64,000 bases of DNA from Pollenia angustigena (GCA_930367215.1 OV884057.1:111935284-111999283), one strand, 5' to 3'; shown: positions 10,608 to 21,980, counted from the stretch's first letter. The notes: generated from the sequence alone by a model not told the origin. Numbers and translations are program-made.

Positions 10608-12690
10608 TTAAACAAAAATTTCCATCGATTCGTCAACCGTTTGACGGCAATAGGGGCAGTTGTATTTTTGCAGCCCATTAGAAATGGCATCCGCCATTAA
10701 TTTTGCGTCACATTCGTTGCATATTTTTAGATGCTTGCAGGGAATAAGAACAATGTTTGGGCTTTTGTCCTGACAAATAACACACAGGTTGTCGTTATTG
10801 GAAACTGGGAGTTCAAAAATTTCTTCTTCCGATTCTTCATCGGAAGACTCTTCAAAAATGTCTTCTGTTGGTGTCATATTGATACAAATTTCGTTTCCCT
10901 CAAACACTATTCTTGATAGGAATTCAGAAACGGTTAGTTTTCCTTCTAGCAATAAATTTGATGCACTTTCAATTTTAATGAATTTGGCAAATTTGTCCCT
11001 TTTTCTCCGTTTTTGGGCCATTGCTCCTCCACTTTCGCATAACATAGCGAAATTTCTACTTTTAAAAAAATCTTCGTTGCGAATTAATTTCACAAATTTG
11101 AAAAAGTGTCCATTTTTTTTCTGCGAGCCGACCTAAAACTCCATTATAGGCCTCTACTGCAGATGTTGTTCTAATCTTTTGATTAAAAACGCTAAAATTC
11201 TTACATCCGATCTAAAAAGTTTATAATTATATTATGATTATTATTTTTATAAAATGAGTTGATTACCTGATTCAACCACTGAGTTTCAAAATATTTTAGG
11301 AAGGATGCAAAATGACGCTCACCATCCATTACCAAAATTTTTGATTTTATTTCCAGGAATGCTGTTCTTATTAACTCTGGCGGAAGCAAAGCAAGAGCCA
11401 TTAGTTTATAATAAAGCAGAGCTGCTCGTTTTGAGGATCTTATATACTGAAGTAGAGTTTTGCGTTTGCACATATTCCTCCTAATAGCTTGGCAGAAATG
11501 AAACCTAAAATATAAAGTTTCAGAAAACTTCTTCGTAAAATAAAACTATTGTCGAAGAAGAGATTAATGTGTGGTTTATAGAACACGAGCTCTATAAACC
11601 ACACATTAATCTCTTCTTCGACAATAGTTTTATTTTACGAAGAAGTTTGGCACAAATTTCTAATACTGTAACGATTTGCACTAAGAAAATTATTTAGAAA
11701 AATTGTTCATAAAATAAAAGCAATATTTTCATATTCTTTACAAAATAAATTATTTTTAATAGTAGTTTTAATTTACCAACATCCAATTGTCTTTGCCTGT
11801 GGAAAAATATTACAAATACTTTTCCTCATTGCTTGTTCATAATCGGTTATAAAAATAGCTGGATCTAAATCAAATACATTGTCTTTTATATACTGAAGTA
11901 AAGCATTATATATTATTTCGGTTTTTTTGTCCATAAGAACAAAAAACATGGGAAAAATCTAAAAATTTTAAAGGTTAAAGATAGTTAAGTTCTGGTATTT
12001 TATTTAACTCTTACCTCTTCAAAGTATTCTATATACATATATAACCAATAGTTGTTTAAATCAGCCTTTAGGAACAATTTTAAACGTTGCATCCATAAGA
12101 TATCTCCTTTGCGCTGGCTGAATGTTTTCTTTAACTAAATCTATAGTCTTTATCGACGAAAACAAACAAAATGTAAAATCGTCTTCTACGATACAAGCTG
12201 TGAAAAAATGTTTTGGGCTCGCTTTGTCCTTACTCACTCCAAATACTGTCCAAACATGTTCTAAATTAAACGATTCGATTACTTCAAGAGCACTTTTCGG
12301 TGAAGTAATCAAATTTTTGGATACAATATATTGTAGATTTCGCTGAATTTTCAGAAATGAGATATTTTTCGTATCGCTTTGGGCACTACAAATTAAATAT
12401 TATGTATAAAAAAATAAATTTTTTTATGCATAACTCACCGCCTAGCGTTCCTGCAAGATTTTCACAATCGCTCTTAATTTCATTAAGAGCCTTTAGCTCA
12501 TTATATTGCTCCTCCTCGTTTTCGTGATTATGATCAACATATTGCTTTGCGAGTTCACATTTGCCCTCTGAATCCACGGTAACTCTTGCTTTACAAGAAT
12601 CACGTCTACATTCATATTTTGCGACATTCTTGTAAACTGATTTTTTAATATAGATCATTTTTTGATCTACAACGTATAACAATTTGCTAT
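10608..12690 (-). pseudogene. MULE transposase with FLYWCH finger and C-terminal RING finger
   Basis: Read on the minus strand in exon-like blocks. 12,439-12,690: FLYWCH-type zinc finger (Y-E-C-R-R-D-S-C-K-A-R-V then D-H-N-H). 12,060-12,370: R-R-Y-L-M-D-A-T-F-K-I-V-P with the first catalytic Asp. 11,776-11,950: F-I-T-D-Y-E-Q-A-M with the second Asp, then T-I-G-C-W. The W codon is split across an intron to F-H-F-C-Q-A-I-R-R-N at 11,201-11,506. 10,608-11,165: A-V-E-A-Y-N-G-V-L, an acidic linker, then a C3HC4 RING finger (C-V-I-C...C-K-H-L...C-N-E-C...C-P-Y-C) near the stop at 10,608. Broken by at least one frameshift in an A-run near 11,120, and the junction near 12,380-12,440 does not keep frame. 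DNA transposition enzyme, now probably inactive. Confidence 0.82.
11525..11648. repeat. Perfect 58-bp-arm palindrome inside a MULE intron
   Basis: Arms 11,525-11,582 and 11,591-11,648 appear perfectly complementary with an 8-nt loop. It lies within the intron that splits the transposase Trp codon (about 11,507-11,775). It could be a hairpin MITE or an inverted duplication; no target duplication is evident. Confidence 0.8.
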
Positions 12691-13288
12691 TTTTTCTATA
12701 ACCACTTATTATTTAAAAATGCATTTTTAATTTTTTTTTTTTCTTATTAATGCACCTTACACCGCAAAATTATTTCTCAAACTAACTGCCAAGTAACTAT
12801 TATTTTTATCGAATGGTCTTGACCACTCATCAAAACAAGTTTTGTTTAAATATTATAACGGGACATAATTTGAATTTTTGCAAAATTAATTTTTAATATT
12901 TTTGTTCTTATTAATGCACCTTACGCAAAATTATTTCTCAAACTAACTGCCTAGTAACTATTATTTTTAATGACCATTCATTAAAAGAATTTTTGTTTAT
13001 ATATAATAACGGGACATAATTTGCATTTTTGACGATTTTGGAATAAGTTGGAAAATGAAAAGTCCCCAAAATATTTTTAGGGACTTATTTCATTTCAGAT
13101 TTTTGGGGAGTGGAGTTACTTCATATGAAATAACTCCCCAATATAAAAATGAGATAAGTCCCCAAAAAAATGAAATAAATCCCCAAAAAACATTGTTGTT
13201 GCCGCCCATACACTTTTTTGGGGAGTTATTTCATTTCCGTTTTGGGGACTTATTTCGTGGGGGGCTATTTCATGCCGCCTGGCACTTT

Positions 13289-13690
13289 ATTCAAAATATA
13301 ATGAGGAGTCGATTATCCATCGTTAATAACGTCAATATCGAATGGATTAACAAGAAAATTTCGAGAAATCTTTTAATTACACTAGCCATGATGGTTTTGG
13401 ACTGCAGCAACCAAACATCTTTCCTAGGCTAATTTGGTGGGCTGAATTCGAATCTGTAATTGGTTTTGCTCTATCACAGGTCAGGTTTTCGAGATACAAA
13501 AAAATGTTTTTATTCGTTTCTTACCTAAAAAATCCCAAGTTTATTTAAAAATCAATGAATTCTCAAAAGTGAACGGCGTTATTTGAGCGTCATTTGTATT
13601 TTGATGGTTCGGTTACACGTATTAGAGTCCAGCAATAGTCTCCCAGCATGCTTTTGTCCCAAAATTCTTGATAATTTCTTTAAATTTTCA
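13289..13690. other. Intergenic
   Basis: AT-rich, no recognisable gene. The ORF at 13,055-13,432 runs out of the MULE terminal repeat and is not a gene. Confidence 0.5.
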
Positions 13691-13779
13691 TTAAATCTTG
13701 TTGAGCACGCTCCCCTTATTCGCGCTCACTGCACCTAGTTTTTTTTTGGAAAAAAATCTAAATGCAAATGAAGAAAATG

Positions 13780-13952
13780 CAAAACATTGTCTGTGTCCAC
13801 GGTTCGGCCAAGTTTGTGACTGCAAAACCAACATATTGTAAATACGCATATTTTGATGATTCTGATATTGCATATCCTTTTTTTCCAACCAAATATTCAC
13901 CACACACAAAGCAAAAATAGCTTGATTCCGTAACACACCATCTCCCTGACAT
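13780..13952 (-). pseudogene. Degenerate Cys-rich domain fragment
   Basis: The minus strand reads F-C-F-V-C-G-E-Y-L-V, then Y-L-Q-Y-V-G-F-A-V-T-N-L-A-E-P-W-T and ends F-C before the frame decays. From memory this resembles a widespread insect domain of unknown function (C-x2-C...Y-F-G-x-x-L...W-x-P-x-x-V-C) found in uncharacterised and transposon-linked proteins. No intact gene follows. Family assignment is tentative. Confidence 0.35.
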
Positions 13953-14816
13953 GCTTAAGCTTCTGTCAATTAATAATTGTGAAATTGTAGTGTCAGTATT
14001 GCTTGTTTTACAGCGCAGTCAGCATGCGATACAAAAAGAAAAAGACGTATTCACCAATTTGTTCTCATAAATTTTACAGAGTCTATTTTGTGATTGAGAA
14101 TGTTTGTAGTTAAATCGCTTTTAAAAATCTAAATTTTTTTAACAAAAATTTCAAATCGTTTGTATAATAACCTTAATAACTTTATATTTTCCTTGTAATG
14201 TTAGGTTGTGAAGTATTGCACACTCTCAAAGTTTTCTTTCAGAAAGTCAGAGTTTATTGCTGTGAGTGAAGAGAAGGATACAAACATCGAACAATGTTCG
14301 AATTAAAACAAAAACAATTTTAAATGTAATTTTCTATGCGAACGATGAAGTTCGATATCGTTAAACAGGCAGTAAGTCAAAATTTGCGATTTTAGAATCT
14401 GGGCGTTGTTTCAGCAATATAAAAAATAAAAATAATCATAAAATTCCGGTTTGATACATAATTATAATTATTTACTTTATTTTCTTAAAAGTAAAGAAAA
14501 TTGTGGTTTTTGACAACGTTATGCAATAATTAATACTGGCAAACTCGATTTTTGGGAAAAATTTGACTTGATCGACCTCTAAACATCTTCTGAGAAATCG
14601 GAAAAAAAATCTCACAAATACTTTACCTTATAAGCTTTTAAATTATGTTTGAGCCACAAAATTTTTTGGGGACGTTTGCCACAGTAACAAAGCAAACCTT
14701 AAACGTTATGTGCGCGTAATTGGTAGCGAGAACGAGCGGTTATCGTTCGACCGTTTATTAACTTTTTAATGTGCATATTTCGGTTATTTGGGTATAATAA
14801 ACCGGTTATTTTAAAT
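13953..14816. other. Intergenic
   Basis: AT-rich, no gene or clear repeat seen before the target duplication of the next element. Confidence 0.5.
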
Positions 14817-14827
14817 TTTGTAATTTA

Positions 14828-15799
14828 ATCCAAATTTTTTAATATTTCCAATTAGGCTAAAGTACATCAAATTTAATTTTCATTAAACTATTTTTTATAT
14901 GAAGAAAGGAATTTTACAACATGAAATTAATTAAAATTTATTGATAATTTTTCATTCTTGACTGAAGCTGGGCTCGAACCCAGGCGTTTTTACGGACAGG
15001 TTACCCTTACATGTTTCGATTGCAACCACTCAATCTCCTCAGAGGGCTTGCCGTTTAACACTCGCAGCCATCGACGACTGCTGACGTCAATAGTCAAACA
15101 TCAATCCTTAAACCAATTTGTATTTAATCTTTGGTAGATCGAAATTTGCTTTTTTTTTTTTAATGATTATAAAATTTGGATTAAAAACCATAAATAGTTC
15201 AACAAAATAACCACAATACTGATTATTGTTAAAGCTATGTTTGCATTTGTCCTTCAAGTTGTACTGAAAAAGGTCAACAAGAAAAAGAAAGACAAGCAAA
15301 ATGAAAAACAAAAAAAAAAACAAATAATGTACTTTGAACTTCAAGAAGAATTCTTGACAAAAGTACGAAAAAGCAGAAGTAAGGAAAAAACATGTAAAAA
15401 TAAATTAAAATGGATAATCATTCAAAAAAAAGGCAAATTTCGATCTACCAAAGATTAAATACAATTTGGTTTAAGGATTGATGTTTGACTATTGACGTCA
15501 GCAGTCGTCGATGGCTGCGAGTGTTAAACGGCAAGCCCTCTGAGGAGATTGAGTGGTTGCAATCGAAACATGCAAGGGTAACCTGTCCGTAAAAACGCCT
15601 GGGTTCGAGCCCAGCTTCAGTCAAGAATGAAAAATTATCAATAAATTTTTATTAATTTCATGTTGTAAAATTCCTTTCTTCATAAAAAAAATAATTTAAT
15701 GAAAATTAAATCTGATGAACTTTAGCCTAATTGAAAATATTAAAAAATTTGGATTAAAAATCATAAATAGTTCAACAAAATAACCACAATACTGATTTA
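14828..15799 (+). mobile_element. Inverted tRNA-derived SINE-like element (family A), copy 2
   Basis: Inverted arms 14,828-15,150 and 15,438-15,799 each carry a tRNA-like core (GAGTGGTTGCAATCG and GGGTTCGAGCCC). Flanked by the 11-bp duplication TTTGTAATTTA (14,817-14,827 and 15,800-15,810). Starts ATCCAAATTT and ends CCACAATACTGATTTA as in the other copies. The 290-bp spacer between the arms is unusual: it holds a second copy of the tail (AAAAACCATAAATAGTTC, near 15,180-15,226) and a Lys-rich segment at 15,237-15,430 of unknown origin. Confidence 0.7.
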
Positions 15800-15810
15800 T
15801 TTGTAATTTA

Positions 15811-17345
15811 TATTCTTTTAACCCCTAAATTAAACCACTTAGGTCGAAGATAATAGCAAAAAAAGTAGCGTTTCGAACGTGAAAATAATAGAAGTAGTTT
15901 TTGTAGCCATGTATTAAAAGGCGCAATTCAGCGAAACCTGGCACATTTTAAAATCAAACTACTTTCAGAATATTACGTACATAATAATTTAACAATAAAA
16001 TGTCTTTGGTTTGATTCCAAAATCTTCTATATTTTTTTTTAAGCCAAAATTTGTGGCGATACGTGACATTTCGAACGAGAAATTTTTTCCATAAAATTGA
16101 TTAAAATAAAATAAATATTTACCGTAAATCCGAATTACATATTTCGCTTCGAACTCTTCCTTAGATTACAGACCATGTAAGGAAAAGTTGTAAAGATAAT
16201 ATTGAAGAAAACATACAATAAAACTTTCTCACAAATAAGATATTACTTTTGTGCAACTTTGCAGTATGCTGGTTCGTCTAAGTAAACGAATTACCGGGAA
16301 AATTTATAAAATTTGTGACCCGCTCTCACTCAGAAACTTTTCGACCGATCTTGTTGCGTCTAAACTACTATCCTATAGGACTATCCTTGGTGCAAATTAC
16401 ATCCAAATCGGAAGACACTGATCTGAAAAGTTGGGTCACTTGACATGAAACTACCCATATATATTGTTTTGCTGCAACCTTTTATTTTATGAGGTTTAAA
16501 AAATTCACGAGTCAAAAAATAGAGGAGGTGGGGTGGTGTCAAATTTTTGCTCATCGAGGCCAGAGTTAAAGGTGAAAAAATCTACCAAATGTCCCATAAC
16601 TGCTGCGGAAATATGTCCTAGAGGAATGAAATGTGGGTGAATGTTTTGTACCCAACCTTTTTTCCAAACATCCCTACCCCTACCATCACTCCTTAAGTGG
16701 ACTTGAATACAAAGATTAAAAATTAATAAAGTTGTAAAAAATTTGCCGAAACTGCTCTAAGGATGTCTCTTGACGGATCAAATGTATGAATGCCCCACTT
16801 TATTTTTTATCCGCAACTTTTAACATACCTACTCGCTATCTCCATACCTTAAGTGGGCCCCCACACAAAATTTTTAATACAAACTACAAATATATTAAAC
16901 AAAAGTCCCTTAGCTTTCTAAGAGTCCCCTAAGGGGAGTAAAATGTATGAAAAGTCCTAAACATTTTTTTAAATTCTTAAATTTGTTCCCTGCAGCGCCT
17001 ACGGGTCGAATGTATGACCGACCCCAATTTGTTTTTATCATACCTACCCGCAATATCTATTCCTTAAGGGGGCCCCCATATAAAATGGACATTTTTATAC
17101 AGTTTTTTTATGAAAAATGCATAACCCAATGGTATGGAAAAATGTGGTTGGCTCTGCAAGGTGGCGAGAGGAAAGTTGATGGACTTCCTGTTATATTCCC
17201 ATGTGTAACGAGCAACTCTTGGAAGTGCCATCAGGTTAAGGAAAAGGCAAACGTATTGTGGCGGCTTAACCACCAAAAAATTATAACAAAATAAGGAGAA
17301 AATCTCAAATAATAAATTTATTAAACTCCTTAAATGTTTCAAAGA
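15811..17345. other. Intergenic with degenerate internal repeats
   Basis: No gene. Three diverged copies of a block containing CATACCTAC...CCTTAAG.GGG.CCCCC occur near 16,668, 16,826 and 17,038. The ORFs at 16,947-17,342 overlie these and are not supported as coding. Confidence 0.4.
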
Positions 17346-18379
17346 GGGTATTAATTAGGGTAGCCAATTCGGGATTTCAAAAAATCAGATCCCGAGATTC
17401 AGGGATTTCGAAACTAAAAACAATTTCGCGATCTACATTTTATGTTCACTCGAAAATTGTAAGACAAAGAAGGTTGTTATTAAAGATAAATCGTCAGCTC
17501 ACTATTGGTTTGGCGCATCTCATGATGTATGAGATTTCAACTTTTCTTAAGTTGAAATAATTCTTTTTTTATTTTTGTTTTAATAAAATGAAACACAATA
17601 ATCTTAATTGTGTATGTATGTAGGGTTCTTGAGAAACCCTTATATACATTTATTAAATTTATTTTAATTAGTTAAATTTAATTATTTTAATTATTGTGTT
17701 AAGCAAAATAATCTGTACCCAGCAAGGTAGTAAACGCAAGTAAGAAATCAAAAAATATTTAAGTGGGGAACAGAATAGTCGCTGTAGTACAACGCACTGT
17801 GGTTGAAAATGGAATTTCATCGGCCAAAAGTCCAATTTTTTGTCATCGCCGATTTCAAAAATTTTAATGCCATTCGATAGCAAACATATTAAAACTACGG
17901 TATCCAAAAAACTAGATTAAAATATTGATAATTGTGGCTGTGGCATGCTGCTGGAAACAAATATTTTATGTTGTTTTAGAAAAAAATTAATTTTTGTAAA
18001 TTTGATCAGAACTAAATTATGATTTCTCGCAAACCGTTATCAATAATTGGTCGACATTTTTTTTGTTATATTAGTGGGATAGTGGTCTTTAAGAAGTGGT
18101 TCATAACATTACTGTGTCATTTATACCAGATGTGTTATTAAATGTTTCCCCAGGTTCTATGTTTTAGTTAAATCCGAATTTTAGAGGAGTAGAACTTGTT
18201 AGGGTCAAAAGGGGTTAAAGAGATTTTAGTACCATCAGAAAGCTGAAAGTGTCCTCTTTAACCCCATACATACTTGTGCAACTCTTTGGAAATGTCTGTT
18301 GAACAATTTTTTCATTTTAATGAAACTACTCGCAACATTTTTGTTTGCTCTTTTTATTTAAGCTGCTCATATGACTGAA
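17346..18379. other. Intergenic; short hairpin
   Basis: A segment near 17,471-17,495 (ATCGTCAGCTCACTATTGG) matches the termini of the MITE at 30,281-30,553, suggesting a lone end. GGGGTTAAAGAG and CTCTTTAACCCC form a hairpin near 18,210-18,266. No gene. Confidence 0.4.
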
Positions 18380-18510
18380 ATATCTCCAGAAATATATAAA
18401 AATGTTTATGTATTTCGAAAGAAAACTTTATGAGTATGCTTGTAAAATCTCCAGAAATATATAAAAATGTTTATATTTTTCGAAAGAAAACTTTATGAGT
18501 ATGCTTGTAG
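18380..18510. repeat. 65-bp tandem duplication
   Basis: Two nearly identical copies starting ATCTCCAGAAATATATAAAA at 18,382 and 18,447. Confidence 0.8.
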
Positions 18511-18586
18511 AAGCAATTTTTAGTCAGTTTGACATTTATACTCCCATATGCCCTATTCCAAATCAAATTTTTCAAACAAAAAAAAA

Positions 18587-18921
18587 AAAGTAATTTCAAT
18601 TTTTGGGAATACAAAATTTTAATTTCAAAAGATTTTGTTATTCGTGCTTAATTCCCAGTTTTTATTCTTGACAAAAACACTTGCAATTTATTGTTGATGG
18701 GATGAGCTATTCCTATGCATTTCACTGGTTGCTTAGGCCAGATCATCAGGAAACTTCATCCATAAAGATTTTAGAAAAACTAAAGATATAAAACCAAATA
18801 AAACTGTTAAACGTATAAGAATTATAGCAACAGTTCTACTTGTAACAATATCAAAGCTTGAACAAAACACATCAACAATAAACAACAGTGGGTTTATCTC
18901 ATCTTAGTGGGGAATGTGACG
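18587..18921. mobile_element. Foldback element (family B), one-armed copy
   Basis: Matches the left arm of the 41.9-kb copy from AAGTAATTTCAATTTTTGGG through GGCCAGATCATCAGGAAAC to GTGGGTTTATCTCATCTTA, then GTGGGGAATGT, and stops. The second arm is missing. Confidence 0.65.
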
Positions 18922-19137
18922 ATTTTTTTTTAAATTATCGCCATGGTCCAACTTAGATTTATACGAAAAGAAAATTTTGCCCCGCCCACTTTTTTCGATT
19001 TACCTAAAATCAGAAAACGGCTCCATCGATTTGACTAATTTTTCTTTCAACTGTTCGTATCTTTTTAACGGATTTTAAAAATCGAACACAAACATTTTTC
19101 CAAATTTGGACAGGACAACGTCTGTCGGGTCAGCTAG
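18922..19137. mobile_element. Possible Helitron-like 3' end
   Basis: The segment ends GTCGGGTCAGCTAG followed by T, preceded by a small hairpin (GACA-ACGTC-TGTC). A CTAG end with a hairpin about 10 nt upstream fits a Helitron 3' terminus. The 5' end and any Rep/helicase gene were not found; the left limit is where the foldback copy stops. Confidence 0.3.
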
Positions 19138-19848
19138 TGTTTTCATAAAAAAATAAATATAAATTTATGGGATGAACTGCAGATGGTTGCAGCGAGCGAA
19201 CCTTTATCACAACATTGCAGTCTTATCTTTCGTTTATAAATTTTCTTGTTGCCAACAAATAATTTAATCGCATTCTAATGAATTTGTCCATGCATTAATT
19301 TGACTTTATTAAGTTTCATATTTTTTCGTTGTGCCCAAACGTATGAAGAGAAAGTATACAACTGTATGTAATTTTTTTTTTTTTTTTTTTTTTTTGTTTA
19401 TTGGAAATAAGAACACAATTATTACGACATAAAACAAAACAGTACAGAAATATACAACTGTAGAATTATAAATTAAAAGATAATGTTTAATAAATCATCT
19501 ACTACTAATAATTACATACGATGTCTAAGTCAAATATAGTTACATACATACACATGTATTTCGTTTACATTTGTATATATGTAATTATAATTACAAATAC
19601 ATTAATATACTAAAAACATATACAGATACAACTTCAAAGACACAACATTACTTCACAACAAATACGAGTATTAAAAGAACACCCACTCAATGCGGGCCAC
19701 TAGACAACAACGAATTTTTAACGAATTACGAGTAGATTCGTTAAAACTCCGATTCGTGTGACGACATTGTGACTCAGTTTTAATCGATTATTTATTTTAT
19801 TCCTTTTAATATCTTTTCAATTATTAGTTACAATTAAATATTATAATA
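19138..19848. other. Region 3' of AstCC
   Basis: Contains a long poly-T run near 19,372-19,396 and AT-rich sequence. No gene seen. Confidence 0.5.
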
Positions 19849-19854
19849 TTTATT
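19849..19854 (-). terminator. Probable AstCC polyadenylation signal
   Basis: AATAAA on the minus strand, 67-72 nt after the AstCC stop codon. Confidence 0.45.
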
Positions 19855-19920
19855 TAAATTTTATACAGAGTTATTCTTAAATTCAATTTATTTGTTATGC
19901 CGCCAATAATTTGATAAAGC

Positions 19921-20664
19921 TTAAAAACAACTCACAGCATTAAAATAACAGCGCCAATATGAACTTGCTGTTCGACCACCCCCCACGCCAACAACTCCTC
20001 CAACACCACCAACGACACCAATCTCACCGCTATTGTATCCATTTAGTAGCCCCCTACTGAGAGCCGATGTGGATGATGAATCCAATAATGATGAAACACC
20101 CTCCACTCCCATATTGCCACCCAAATCCAAGCCCATGTTTGCTCTTCTCTGAAAGCTCTGTGCCATTAACTGAAATTTTCTTACTCATGCCCAAAAATCT
20201 CTCAAATCAACTTAAGCTTTAATAATCCAACTTACAGTTTCGCCTGTAGCACGATTTATCGAATTGAGATCTTTAAAATCATAGTCCGTCATGACATTTG
20301 GATCGTCGTCACTGTACATGGCAAGATATGGAGTATCTACACAGGCACACATGGATACGCAATTAAAATAAAGATAAACTTATTATTTCTATATGTTCAT
20401 ACAAAATAGGAAAAAAATTAAAAACTTTTCATTGTCATCACCTCTAGTTTCTTGACTGTTGTCATCGCCGTCATCGCTGTCATTTTCCTTGTTGCGATCG
20501 CGTGCTCCAGTCGCAAGATTTTTATTAATTTTGTTGTTGTTGTTGTTTTTGTTGTTATAGAAATCACTTAGTTTTGCACTACCACTGTGTTCTTTTTCAA
20601 GGGCATGATGCAGGGCAACCATAAGACGGTCCAAAAGAAGTGCTGCTCTCTTCGGTACAACCAT
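19921..20664 (-). CDS. AstCC: Allatostatin double C (AstCC) neuropeptide precursor, 3' three exons
   Basis: Secreted neuropeptide precursor. Exons 20,442-20,664, 20,236-20,336 and 19,921-20,169 (minus strand). The splice sites (TTTCAG acceptors, GTGATG and GTAAGT donors) join in frame with phases 0, 1 and 0. The first visible exon encodes V-P-K-R-A-A-L-L-L-D-R-L-M-V-A-L-H-H-A-L-E-K-E, in two parts P-K-R and the amphipathic segment conserved in AstC-type precursors, then an Asn-rich run from an AAC microsatellite. The last exon ends G-R-T-A-S-S-Y-W-R-C-Y-F-N-A-V-S-C-F and stop. The C-X6-C ring and unamidated Phe are the hallmark of this family; Y-W-R-C-Y-F-N-A-V distinguishes AstCC from AstC. 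Likely cleavage is at the single Arg before T-A-S-S. An acceptor precedes the ATG at 20,664, so that ATG is internal and the signal-peptide exon lies upstream. Confidence 0.9.
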
Positions 20665-21229
20665 CTGAAAATATTTACTTAATTTAATTTTAAAGTCATC
20701 ATTATATGTACGAAGGTCCCTGAAAAGCTCCCTTTCGTGAAAATTAATTTAAAAGTCATACGTTAAAAGAAATGGTGTCGATAAAATTCGACACTTTAAA
20801 AAAAGCGACTATAGTCAAAAGAAAAATAAATCCAGTATCAGTACTCAAATCAATCGCAAAATACTTGAATTATCCATATTCAATTCCGATTTTGTACTTG
20901 AAATAATCCGAAAATGAGATTAATTCAAGTAAACCTAAGATTGAATCAATCTCAAAATTCGCTTGATCCAAGTATTATAAAATTGTTTTTATACCGAATT
21001 AGAGAGAAAAGATCATTATTATTGATTTGCTTACTCGTATTACACCTTACAGAATGATATGATCATGCTGGTGATGCCCGATATGGCTTTTACTTTGGAA
21101 ATCTTATGTACATATTTACCCAAAAATGTAAACTTAATGGGAAGCAAGAGTTCAAATTTAATTTTAAACCCTTCGTTGTACACATGAGTCTGGCCAGACT
21201 TTTTTTCAATGTGTACAGAAAATCAAAAA
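20665..21229. other. Intronic or upstream sequence of AstCC
   Basis: No signal-peptide exon found on the minus strand here. 21,166-21,212 (with GTCTGGCCAGAC) matches 41,643-41,686 in reverse, so it is a dispersed repeat. Otherwise AT-rich. Confidence 0.45.
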
Positions 21230-21393
21230 CTTTTATTTTTTATTTTTTTATTTCCCTATGCTAATCCCCGCGAAGCTTGACGCTTGTCTGCAGGAAAGAA
21301 ACCAGAGTCTCTGGCGGGAATCGAACCCGCAACCCCGGGGTTGATAGACTAGCTCACTACTAGCTAGCCTACCGGGGCACTATGCGCAAGCCG
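21230..21393 (-). mobile_element. tRNA-derived SINE
   Basis: On the minus strand: GCCCCGGTAGGCTAGC... (A-box-like) followed by GCGGGTTCGATTCCCGCC (B box with its T-arm stem intact), then about 60 nt of unrelated sequence and an A-rich tail (AAAATAAAAAATAAAA). Head, body and tail are the standard SINE layout. The anticodon arm does not fold as a normal tRNA, so it is not a functional tRNA gene. Confidence 0.7.
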
Positions 21394-21554
21394 GAGGGTT
21401 AAACACAATGAAAAGTTGTATCTTTATTTTACTTGATTTAACAATTTAATACTTATTTCAAGAAATTCCGGGGATTGATTTTCGAAAGTAGTCCCATTTA
21501 GGATTGTTTTGAGTACGTTTTAGTGTTATTTGTACTTGGATTTTAGAGTACGAC

Positions 21555-21980
21555 TTGTACGTAAAGTCATCATTTTTAAATAAATGTTTAAGGCGCATTC
21601 TAAAAATATTCTGGCCGTTACGAATAAATAACCAAGACCTGCTACAAACTTGTGGTATGGAAGCAATTGACATTGAAATTCGGCGTAGAAAATGGAAATG
21701 GATCGGACATACGTTGAGGAAAAATAATAGAGACATTGCTAAGGTTTCCTTTCAATTAAATCCACAGGTATATCGAAGCAGGGGGCGCCCACGAGTAACT
21801 TGGCGAAGATCTGTTGAAGAGGAGTTTACAAGAAAGAGGCTTTCATGGGCACAATTGAGAAGCTTGGCGCAGGATAGAATAAGATTTAGAAATTTTGTCC
21901 AATCTATATGTATAAGAAAAAAAAACTTAATTTTCATCCCTACATTAACTGTAATTAATATTAATGTACATATATTGTAA
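21555..21980 (+). pseudogene. Non-LTR retrotransposon polyprotein, C-terminal tail
   Basis: Encodes L-R-R-I-L-K-I-F-W-P-L-R-I, then R-R-R-K-W-K-W-I-G-H-T-L-R-K, then R-G-R-P-R-V-T-W-R-R-S-V-E-E-E and S-W-A-Q-L-R-S-L-A-Q-D-R-I-R-F-R. This is the conserved tail downstream of the reverse transcriptase in many insect endonuclease-RT proteins. The catalytic RT domain is missing, so this is a 5'-truncated LINE copy. A second, worse-preserved tail of the same type is at 38.9 kb. Confidence 0.78.

Larger units (their letters stand above)
10310..13279 (-). mobile_element. MULE (Mutator-like) transposon with 9-bp target duplication
   Basis: 2,970 bp bounded by terminal inverted repeats beginning GGCGGCATGAAATAGCCCCC (left) and the inverse at the right, followed by many GAAATAA/CCCCAA subterminal blocks. 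Flanked by perfect 9-bp duplications TGGCACTTT (10301-10309 and 13280-13288), the length expected for MULEs. Encodes the transposase described separately. An imperfect tandem duplication of about 150 bp (AATGCACCTTA... to ATAACGGGACATAATTTG, 12,750-13,025) lies by the 5' end. The same ATAACGGGACAT motif occurs inside the 36.2-37.4 kb element. Confidence 0.9.

Noticed and set aside
13055..13432. 125-codon ORF
   Set aside because: Begins in and reads out of the MULE terminal inverted repeat.
15237..15458. Lys-rich ORF in the SINE-like spacer
   Set aside because: A-rich low complexity; no domain, and its end is the arm of the element.
20530..20560. AAC microsatellite as a separate feature
   Set aside because: It is inside the AstCC exon and encodes its Asn run.
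21290..21393. tRNA gene
   Set aside because: The B box is good, but the anticodon arm does not fold and an A-rich tail follows; it is a SINE head.
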